From assembly GCF_901933205.1 (NCBI RefSeq), contig NW_022148710.1, positions 46,417 to 110,416 on the forward strand: a stretch of 64,000 nucleotides of DNA, read 5' to 3'. This DNA comes from Camarhynchus parvulus. Taxonomy: Eukaryota > Chordata > Aves > Passeriformes > Thraupidae. Below, piece by piece: positions 49,200 through 59,400 of the stretch. Numbering within the stretch: the first letter of the stretch is position 1; every line of letters begins with the position of its first letter. The notes under the pieces are model-generated. The model did no database searches. It was given only the letters and a program-made list of their open reading frames with translations, and was not told the origin of the DNA. Made by a program: the position numbers and the translations under genes.

Positions 49200-50640
49200 C
49201 CAGGAGGGACCCCCGGCTGGGATTTGGGGGTCCTGGGGTGGGTCGGGACCCCCCCCCCAAGCTCAAATTTGGGTGGGTCCAAATCCCCCGGATGGGATTT
49301 TGGGGATCCGGACCCCCCCAATCCCCCAGCTCAAATTTGGGGTGCTTGCAGTGAGTCCGGACCCCCGACTCAAATTTGGGGTGCTGGGGGTGGGGGTGAC
49401 ACCCCCGGGTGGGATTTTGGGGGTGACACCCCCAGCTGTGTCCCCAATTCAGGGTTGGGGTCCTTCAAACCCCCCAGACCCCCAAATTCCCCCAAAAAAC
49501 CAAAAAATCCCCGCTCATCCCTCCTGGGAAAAATCCCCAAAAATGCAAAAATCCCCAAAAAACTCCACAAAGTCGCCAAAAATCAAATCCCTCCCCCCAA
49601 AAATCCAAAAAAACTCCACAAAGTCCCCAAAAATCAAATCCCCCCCCAAAAAAATCCAAAATCCCCAAAAAACTCCACAAAGTCCCCAAAAATCAAATCT
49701 CCCCCCCAAAAAAATCCTCAAAAAATCCTCCAAAAAATCCCCAAAAAGTCCTCAAAGAAATCGCAAAAACCCCCCCACCCAAATCCCAAAAAAGCCTCAA
49801 AAATTCCCACAAATCCTCAAAAAATCCCCCCCAAAAAATATCCTCCAAAAAAAATCTTCCCAAAAATCCCCAAAATTCCAAAATCATCCCGCCCCCAAAA
49901 TAACAAATCAAAGAATCTCCCCAAAAATCAAAGAAATCTCAAAAAAATCCCCCCAAAAAAAAAATCTGCAAAAATCCTCAAAAAATTCCAAAAAAATCCC
50001 TCGACTCCCCCAAAAAATAAAATAAAAAATCCCCCAAAAAATCCTTAAAAAAATCTCCAGAAATCCCCCCAAAAATCCCCCCAAATCCCAAAAATAATTT
50101 TAAAAATCCCAAAAAATCCACAAAAAAAATCCAACAAATCCCCCAACTCCCCCCAAAAATAAAATAAAATCTTAAAAAACAAACAAAAAATACCCCCAAA
50201 AATCCTCAAAAATCCCCCAAAAATCCCAAAAATAATTTTAAAATCCCCCCCAAAATTTTTAAAATCCCCCAAGCCCCCCAAAAATAAAATAAAATTTTAA
50301 AAAACAAACAAAAAATACCCCCCAAAATCCTAAAAATTCTCCACAAATCCCCCCAAAATTCCCAAAATTCCTCCCCCCAAAAAATCCTCCAAAATCCCCA
50401 AAATATTTAAAAACCCCCAAACGCCCCCAAAAACAATTTTTAAAAAACAAACAAAAAAAAAATCCCGAAAAATCCTCAAAAATCCCCCCCAAAAATCCAA
50501 AAACTAAAAACCAAAATTCTCAAAAAAAATCCCCCCAAAAATTTTTAAAATCCCCAAACCTCCCAAAACTAAAATAAAAAAATTCCCCCCCCAAAAAATC
50601 CCCAAAAATCCAAAAATTCCCCCCAAAAAATCCCTCAAAT
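49200..50640. repeat. A/C-rich low-complexity tract
   Basis: 49200-49460: ~55-60 bp units of CTCAAATTTGGGGTGCTGGG type. 49480-50640: CCCCAAAAATCCAAAAA-type A/C tract, with duplicated ~55-bp units (ACTCCACAAAGTCCCCAAAA near 49561, 49611 and 49672) and ~110-bp units (AAACAAACAAAAAATACCCC). No gene. Confidence 0.82.
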
Positions 50641-50845
50641 TTCGGGGCTCCCTTCCCTTCCCCCCCCCGTTTCTGGGGGTGCCCCCGGTCGGGCCCCCCC
50701 CCCCGCGGGTTAATTAGCTGTAATGACGGTAATTACGGTAATGACGGTAATTACGGTAATTGCTGTTGTGCTCTGCGAGCCCCGGCGGGTCCGGGCGCGC
50801 CCCGCCCGCGGCGTTCCCAGGATTGCGGCCGGGGGGGCCCCAAAG
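50641..50845. promoter_or_regulatory. Non-repetitive GC island with TAATTACGG repeats
   Basis: A CpG-rich stretch (GCCCCGGCGGGTCCGGGCGC plus GCCCCGCCCGCGG) between two arrays, preceded at 50713-50762 by TAATTAGCTG and alternating GTAATGACG/GTAATTACG units. It may be a first exon or alternative promoter of PPP1R13L. Nothing coding is recognised. Confidence 0.35.
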
Positions 50846-50847
50846 GT

Positions 50848-52970
50848 CCCCAAAGCGTCTCCAAAATGTCCCCAGAATGTCCCCAGAATGTCCCCAAAAT
50901 GTCCCCAAAAATGTCCCCAAAGCGTCTCCAAAATGTCCCTAAAATGTCCCCAAAAATGTCCCCAAAGCGTCCACAAAATGTCCCTAAAATTTCCCCAAAA
51001 TGTCCCCAAAGTGTCCCCAAAAATGTCCCCAAAGCGTCTGCAAAATGTCCCAAAAATGTCCCTAAAATTTCCCCAAAAATGTCCCCAAAGCTCCAAAATG
51101 TCCCCAAAATGTCCCCAAAAGTGTCCCCCAAAATGTCCCCAAAGTGTCCCCAAAATGTCCCCCAAAATGTCCCAAAAATGTCCCCAAAATGTCCCCAAAA
51201 TGTCCCCAAAAATGTCCCCAAAATGTCCCCAAAGCGTCCCCAAAATGTCCCCAAAATGTCCCCAAAATGTCCCCAAAATGTCCCCAAAGCGTCCACAAAA
51301 TGTCCCCAAAAATGTCCCCAAAAGTCCCCAAAATGTCCCCAAAATGTCCCCAAAATGTCCCCAAAATGTCCCCAAGAATGTCCCAAAATGTCCCCAAAGC
51401 GTCCCCAAAATGTCCCCAAAATGTCCCCAAAGCGTCCCCAAAATGTCCCCAAAATTTCCCCAAAATGTCCCCAAAGCGTCCCAAAATGTCCCCAAAATGT
51501 CCCCAAAATGTCCCCAAAGCATCCCCAAAATGTCCCCAAAATGTCCCCAAAAATGTCCCCAAAATGTCCCCAAAGCGTCTCCAAAATGTCTCCCAAAATG
51601 TCCCTAAAATGTCCCCAAAAATGTCCCCAAAATGTCCCCAAAATGTCCCCAAAATGTCCCCAAAAATGTCCCCAAAAATGTCCCCAAAGCGTCCCCAAAA
51701 TGTCCCCAAAATGTCCCCAAAGTGTCCCCAAAATGTCCCCAAAGCGTCCGCAAAATGTCTCCAAAATGTCCCCAAAATGTCCCCAAGATGTCCCCAAAAT
51801 GTCCCCAAAGCGTCCGCAAAATGTCTCCAAAAATGTCCCTAAAATATCCCTAAAATGTCCCCTAAAATGTCCCCAAAGCGTCCCCAAAATCTCCCCAAAG
51901 TGTCCCCAAAAATGTCCCCAAAATGTCCCCAAAATGTCCCCAAAGCGTCCCCAAAATGTCCCCAAAATTTCCCCAAAATGTCCCCAAAATGTCCCCAAAA
52001 TGTCCCCAAAGCGTCTCCAAAATGTCCCCCAAAATGTCCCCAAAAATGTCCCCAAAAATGTCCCCAAAGCGTCCGCAAAATGTCCCCAAAGCATCCCCAA
52101 AATGTCCCTAAAATTTCCCCAAAATGTCCCCAAAGCGTCCCCAAAATTTCCCCAAAAATGTCCCCAAAAATGTCCCCAAAGCGTCCGTAAAATGTCCCCA
52201 AAATGTCCCCAAAGCGTCCCCAAAATGTCCCCAAAAATGTCCCCAAAGCGTCCCCAAAATGTCCCCAAAATGTCCCCAGAATGTCCCCAAAAATGTCCCC
52301 AGAATATCCCAAAAATGTCCCCAAATCATCCCCAAAATGTCCCCAAAATTTCCCCAAAATGTCCCCAAAGCGTCCACAAAATGTCCCCAAAAATGTCCCC
52401 AAAATGTCCCCAAAAATGTCCAAAAAATGTCCCAAAAATGTCCCCAAAGCGTCTGCAAAATGTCCCTAAGATTTCCCCAAAGTCTCCCCAAAGTGTCCCC
52501 AAGCGTCCGCAAAATGTCCCCAAAGCGTCCACAAAAATGTCCCCAGAATGTCCCCAAAATGTCCCAAAAAATGTCCCCAAAAATGTCCCCAAAATGCTCC
52601 CAAAAGAAACCTGCCCAAAAATGTCCCTAAAACTGTCCCCAAAAATGTCCCCAAAGCGTCCCCAAAATGTCCCGAAAATGTCCCCAAAGCGTCCCCAAAA
52701 TGTCCCCAAAAATGTCCCCAAAATGTCCCCAAAATGTCCCCAACATGTCCCCAAAATGTCCCTAAAATATCCCTAAAATGAACCCAAAATGTGTGCGACA
52801 ATGTCCCCAAAGCGTTCCCAGAAGGTCCCCAAAATGTCCCCAAATAAGGTCCCTAAAAATGTCCCCAAAATGTCCCAAAAATGTCCCCAAACCTCCCCAA
52901 AATGTCCCCAAAAATGTCCCCCGCGACCCCAAAATGTCCCCAAAATGTCCCCAAAATAATGGGGGACCCC
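50848..52970. repeat. 11-12 bp AAAATGTCCCC array, 2.1 kb
   Basis: About 190 units of AAAATGTCCCC with A-tract length variants (AAAAATGTCCCC) and periodic AAAGCGTCC(C/G/A)C units every ~30-60 bp. Very uniform. Open frames over 600 codons are repeat products. Confidence 0.92.
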
Positions 52971-52974
52971 CAAC

Positions 52975-53370
52975 ATCCTAAAGTCCTTCAAAAGCGGGAA
53001 AAGCCCCGCTAAAACCTAAAAAGGAAGTGTTAAAACATTTTAAAAAGAGCTAAAATCATCTCAAAAAAGCTATGAAGCACCCAAAATTTGTGGAAAGAAC
53101 CCCAAAATGGGAAAACCCCCAAAGATGCTAAAACGACCCCAAAAGCGGCTAAAACCCCCAAGTGCTAAAATCTCAAAAACCCCTAAAATTCGGAGGAAGG
53201 CCTAAAACCAACCCAAACCCTAAAACCAAGTGCTAAAAAAAACCCTGAAAAGGGGACCCCCAAAATGCTGGGAAACCCCCAAACCCATCTGGGTGCACCC
53301 CCCACCCCATATCCCCAGGTACCCCTCAGTGCCCCCACACCCAAAAGCCCCCAAACGGCCCCAATGTCCC
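52975..53370. other. Low-complexity A/C-rich sequence before the first PPP1R13L exon
   Basis: A-rich sequence with CTAAAACC/CCAAAATG motifs (AAAAACCCCTAAAATTCGG etc.), not strongly periodic. No exon or regulatory element recognised until ~53371. Confidence 0.6.
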
Positions 53371-53376
53371 CCCAGT

Positions 53377-53428
53377 ATGGCCAGCCCCAAGGGGTGCGCC
53401 TAGGACCTGCTGGACCTGCACCTCCAGT
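53377..53428 (+). CDS. PPP1R13L: Candidate first coding exon of PPP1R13L
   Basis: ATGGCCAGCCCCAAGGGGTG and then GACCTGCTGGACCTGCACCT and CCAGTGAGCC. Read with one frame change this gives MASPKGCA / RDLLDLHLQ, resembling human MDSEAFQSARDFLDMNFQ in length and in the RD(F/L)LD(M/L).(F/L)Q end. A TAG interrupts the frame (GCGCCTAGGACC), and the donor GTGAGC is offset from the phase the next exon needs. It is a conserved exon with sequence errors, or a chance match. Confidence 0.5.
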
Positions 53429-56400
53429 GAGCCGCGGGGACCCCAAAAATTATCCTGGGGGGACCCCAAAATCCTGGGGGCCCCAAATCCCTTTGGGGGG
53501 ACCCAAAACACGGGGGGGGCCCCAAAATCCTGGGGGGGCCCCAAAATCCTGGGGGGGGAACCCAAAATCCGGGGGGGGAACCCAAAACCGTATCCCCCCA
53601 AAACCCATGGGGAAAACCTAAAATCTGGGGAGTTACCCCGACCCTAAATGTGTGTGTGACCTTCACCCCAAAACCCGGGAAACCCCAAAAAATCCACGGG
53701 GGAGAACCCAAATCCTGGGGCGACCCAAAATCCACCGACCAATCTGTGTGTGACCTTCACCCCAAAACCGGGGGACCCGAAATCCTGGGGGGACCCCAAA
53801 ATCCTGGGGGGAGAACCCAAATCCTGGGGACCCCAAATCCTGGGTAGCCCCCAAAACACAGGGGAACCCCAAAACACGGGGGGGAACCCAAAACACGGGG
53901 GGACCCCAAAACCCGGGGGGGGACCCCAAAACACGGGGAGAACCCAAAATCCTGGGGAAACCATAAAGCACTGGGGGGGACCCCAAAACCGGGGAGGAAC
54001 CCAAAATCCTGGGGCCAGGGCCCCAAAATCCTGGGGGAAGACCCCAAAACACGGAAGGGACCCCATAATCCTGGGGAGAACCCCAAAATCTGGGGAGTAA
54101 CCCCGACCCTAAATCTGTGTGTGACCCTTCACCCCAAATTATCCGGGGAATCCAACCCCCAAATCTGGAGCCCTGCCTAAATAATGGGGCAACCCCAACA
54201 CCGGGAACCCAAAATGCTAGGGGGCCCCCAAAACGGGGAACCCCGATCCTAAATCTGTGTGTGCCCCCCCACCCCAAATCCTCTATCCCCCACCCCAAAC
54301 CTGTGTCCTCCCCCCCAAATCCCTTACACCCCAAACCCGGTTCCTAAATCCCCTTTTCTCACCCCAAACCCATGTTCCTAGGCCTTTTCCCCACCGCAAA
54401 TCCGTGGTCCTAAATCCCCTATCTGCACCCGAACCGCGGCCAGCGCGGATGAACCCTTTATCCCCACACCCCAAACCTTTATTCCCACCCCAAACCCTAT
54501 CCTCCCTAAATCCTTTTCCCCCACCCCCAATCCCATTACCCTAAACCCATACCCGGGTTCCTAAATCCCCTTTTCTCGCCCCATTTTCAGCGCTGGCCAT
54601 GCAGCACATGGACCTGAAGCAGGTGGAGCTGGACACGGCCATGGGCGAATCCTTTATCCCTCACCCCAAATCCTTTATCCTCCACCCCAAATCCCATTAT
54701 CCCCAAACCCCTAACCCGGGTTCCTAAATCCCCTTTTCTCGCCCCAAACGCAGCGCTGGCCATGCAGCACATGGACCTGAAGCAGGTGGAGCTGGACACG
54801 GCCATGGATGAATCCTTTATCCCCCACCCCAAATCCTTTATCCCCACCCCAAATCCTTTATCCTCACCCCCAAATCCTTTATCCTCACCCCAATCCCGGG
54901 TTCCTAAATCCCCTTTTCTCGCCCCATTTTCAGCGCTGGCCATGCAGCACATGGACCTGAAGCAGGTGGAGCTGGACTCGGCCGTGGCCAAGGTGGACGA
55001 GCTCTCCCGCCAGCTCGAGTCCCTCTGGACGGACGGGCCCGGACCCCCCCACAAAGTGAGCCCCCCCCTCCCCGAATTGTTTTTTTGGGGGGATATTTTT
55101 TGGGGGGTGGGGGGATTTTGGGGAGGGGTCTCGGGGACCAAATCGCCAAGCCCGTTTAACCCCTTGGTGCCCAGGAGCAGAGCAGCCCCGGCCGGAGCCG
55201 CTCGAGCCGCCGCAGCCTCCTGGGGGACGCGCTGGAATTGGGGGGGGGTCTCGGGGACCCTTTGGGGCGACCCCCGCCCCATTTCCTGGGCGGGGGGGCG
55301 GAGCTGGAACGCGCCCCCTCCCCCCGGCCCAAGGTGCTGGCCGTGCCCAGCCCCGGCGGGGGGGGAGGGGGCGGCAGAGCCCCCTCCCCACGGCCCCCTC
55401 CTCCTGCGGCCCTTGGAGCTGCTGGGGGGGCTCGGGGGGTCCCCGGGGGGGGCGTTCGGCACCGAGAGACCCCCGGCCCCCCCCCCGTACGAGGTGCAGG
55501 CGCTGTACCCGTCCCTGAGCGGCCCCCCCGGAACGTTCCGGACACAGGGTGAGATAAGGGGGGGATAAAGGGGGGGGGACATGGGGAGATAAAGGGGGGG
55601 ATAAGGGGGGATATGGGGGGGACAGAGAGGGGGACATGGGGGGATAAAGGGGGGCGACATGGGGGGATGAAAGGGGGGACATGGGGAGATAAAGGGGGGG
55701 ATATGGGGGGATATGGGGGGGGACATGGGGGAGATAAAGGGGGGATAAGGGGGGATAAGGGGGATGATAAGGGGGGTATAAAGGGGGGATAAAGGGGGAC
55801 ATGGGCATAAAGGGGGGACATGGGGGAGATAAAGGGGGGATGGGGGGACATGGGGGGGGACAGAGAGGGGGACATGGGGGGATAAAGGGGGCGACATGGG
55901 GGGGATAAAGGGGGGGACAAGGGGGGTATAAAGGGGGGGATAAAGGGGGGGATAAGGGGGGGATAAAGGGGGGGATAAGGGGGGACAAGGGGGGTATAAA
56001 GGGGGGGATAAGGGGGGATATGGGGGGGATAAGGGGGGGATAAGGGGGGTATAAAGGGGGGGATAAAGGGGGGGACATGGGGAGATAAAGGGGGGGACAT
56101 GGAGGGGACAGAGAGGGGATTAGGGGGGGACAAGGGAGGACAGAACGGGGATAAAGGGGGGGGACATTGAGGAGACATTGAGGGACAGAGGAGGGATAAA
56201 GGGGGGGACATGGGGGGGACGCTGAGGGGACGCGGCGGACGGAGGAGCTGGTCTGTGCTGGGGGGGTCTGAGCCACCCAGGTGTCCCCAAACCATCCTGG
56301 GCTGTCCCCAGCGCTGTCCCCGTGTCCCCATCACCGTCACCGTGTCCCCAACCCTGTCCCCATGTCCCCATCACTGTCCCCGTGTCCCCATCACCGTCAC

Positions 56401-59400
56401 CGTGTCCCCAAACCATCCTGGGCTGTCCCCAACCCTGTCCCCGTGTCCCCATCACTGTCCCCATGTCCCCAACCCTGTCCCCATGTCCCCACCGCTGTCC
56501 CCGTGTCCCCAACCCCTCCCGTCTGTCCCCATCACTGTCCCTGGGGTGTCCCCAGTGCTGTCCCCTATCCTGTCCCCACCACTGTCCCCGTGTCCCCACC
56601 GCTGTCCCTAGGGTGTCCCCATCACTGTCCCCGTGTCCCCATCACTGTCCCTGGGGTGTCCCCATCACTGTCCCTGGGGTGTCCCCATTGCTGTCCCCAT
56701 CACTGTCCCCGTGTCCCCATCACTGTCCTCGTGTCCCCATCACTGTCCCTGGGGTGTCCCCATCACTGTCCCCGTGTCCCCATCACTGTCCCCGTGTCCC
56801 CATCACTGTCCCTGGGGTGTCCCCATTGCTGTCCCCATCACTGTCCCCGTGTCCCCAACCCTGTCCCCGTGTCCCCATCACTGTCCCCGTGTCCCCATCA
56901 CTGTCCCTGGGGTGTCCCCATTGCTGTCCCCGTGTCCCCATCACTGTCCCTGGGATGTCCCCATCACTGTCCCCATGTCCCCATTGCTGTCCCCGTGTCC
57001 CCATCACTGTCCCTGGGGTGTCCCCATCACTGTCCCTGGGGTGTCCCCATTGCTGTCCCCATCACTGTCCCCGTGTCCCCATCACTGTCCCCGTGTCCCC
57101 ATCACTGTCCCCGTGTCCCCCCCCCCCCAGATGACCTCGGCATCAAGCGGCGGCCGCAGAAAAGTTGGAACGAGTCCGACCTGGACGTGGCCTACGAGAA
57201 AAAACCGGGGGGCTACGACCGTGAGAGGGGGGGGCTGGGGGGGCTGGGGACATCGGGGGACATCGGGGGACATCAGGGGACATCGGGGAGGGGGGCACCT
57301 GATGGCGCTTGTGGGGGTTTGTGGGGCTTTTTTGGGGGGTTTGGGGCTTTTTTTGGGGGGAGAATCTGGCACTTTTTTTTTAAATTTTAATTTGAAGGGG
57401 GAATTCTAGCTAAAATCCTCAAAAAAACCCAACAACAACAACAACAAAAAAGTGATTTAATCACCCCAAAAAGCGCTAAAATCACCCCAAAAAGCACTAA
57501 AATACTCAAAACCAAGCGCTAAAATTCCTCTAAAAAGTGTTAAATCCTCAAAATCAAGCGCTAAAATTCCTCCAAAAGTGCTAAAATCCTCAAAATCGAG
57601 CGCTAAAATTCCTCTAAAAAGTGTTAAATCCTCAAAACCGAGCGCTAAAATTCCTCCAAAAGTGCTAAAATCCTCAAAATCGAGCTGCAAAATTCCTCAA
57701 AAAGTGCCAAAATCCTCAAAATCGAGCGCTAAAATTCCTCCAAAAGTGTCAAAATAGTATCAAAAAGTGCTAAAATCCTCAAAATCGAGCCCTAATATTC
57801 CTCCAAAAAGTGCTAAAATCTTCAAAATCGAGCGCTAAAATTCCTCTAAAAAGTGCCAAAATCCTCAAAATCGAGCGCTAAAATTCCTCCAAAAGTGTCA
57901 AAATAATATCAAAAAGTGCTAAAATCTTTAAAATCGAGCGCTAAAATTCCTCCAAAAAGTGCCAAAATAATATCAGAAAGTGCTAAAATCCTCAAAATCG
58001 AGCGCTAAAATTCCTCAAAAAGTGCCAAAATAGTATCAAAAATGCTAAAATCCTCAAAACCGAGCCCTAAAATTCCTCCAAAAAGCGCTAAAATCCTCAA
58101 AACCGAGCCCTAAAATTCCTCCAAAAAGCGCTAAAATCCTCAAAACCGAGCCCTAAAATTCCTCCAAAAGCGCCAAAATCATATCAGAAAGTCCTAAAAT
58201 CCTCAAAGCCGAGCCTTAAAATTCCTCAAAAAAGTCCTAAAATCTTCAAAACCGAGCCCTAAAATTCCTCCAAAAGTGCTAAAATCCTCAAAATCGAGCG
58301 CTAAAATTCCTCCAAAAGTGTCAAAATAGTATCAAAAAGTGCCAAAATCCTCAAAATCGAGCCCTAATATTCCTCCAAAAAGTGCTAAAATCTTCAAAAT
58401 CGAGCGCTAAAATTCCTCAAAAAAGTGCTAAAATCCTCAAAATCAAGCGCTAAAATTCCTCCAAAAAGTGTTAAATCCTCAAAATTGAGCGCTAAAATTC
58501 CTCAAAAAGTGCCAAAATAATATCAGAAAGTGCTAAAATCTTTAAAACCGAGCGCTAAAATCCTCAAAACCGAGCCCTAAAATTCCTCCAAAAGCGCCAA
58601 AATCATTTCAAAAAGTGCTAAAATCCTCAAAATCGAGCGCTAAAATTCCTCAAAAAGCGCCAAAATCATATCAAAAAGTGCCAAAATCCTCAAAATCGAG
58701 CGCTAATATTCCTCTAAAAAGCACAAAAATCCTCGAAATCGAGCGCTAATATTCCTCAAAAAAGTGCTAAAATCCTCAAATCCGAGCCCTAAAATTCCTC
58801 CAAAAAGTGTTAAATCCTCAAAATCGAGCGCTAAAATTCCTCAAAAAGTGCCAAAATAATTTCAAAAAGTGCTAAAATCCTCAAAATCAAATGCTAAAAT
58901 TCCTCAAAAAGCGCTAAAATCCTCAAAATCGAGTGTTAAAATTCCTCAAAAAGTGCCAAAATAATTTCAAAAAGTGCTAAAATCCTCAAAACCGAGCGCT
59001 AAAATTCCTCCAAAAAGCGCTAAAATCTTCAAAATCGAGCCCTAAAATTCCTCCAAAAGCGCCAAAATCATATCAGAAAGTGCTAAAATCCTCAAATCCG
59101 AGCACTAAAATTCCTCCAAAAAGCGCTAAAATCTTCAAAATCGAGCGCTAAAATTCCTCCAAAAAGTGCTAAAGTCCCCAAAACCGAGCGCTAAAATTCC
59201 TCCAAAAGCGCCAAAATCATTTCAAAAAGTGCTAAAATCCTCAAAATCGAGCCCTAAAATTCCTCAAAAAAGTCCTAAAATCTTCAAAATCGAGCCCTAA
59301 AATTCCTCCAAAAAGTGCTAAAATCTTCAAAATCGAGCGCTAAAATTCCTCCAAAAAGCGCTAAAATCCCCAAAATCGAGTGCTAAAATTCCTCAAAAAG

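Noticed and set aside
50751..52776. Frames of 500-640 codons on both strands across the AAAATGTCCCC array
   Set aside because: Simple-repeat translation ([11 protein letters not shown] on +, GTFWGHFGDIL on -). Open in both strands at once, which real genes rarely are.
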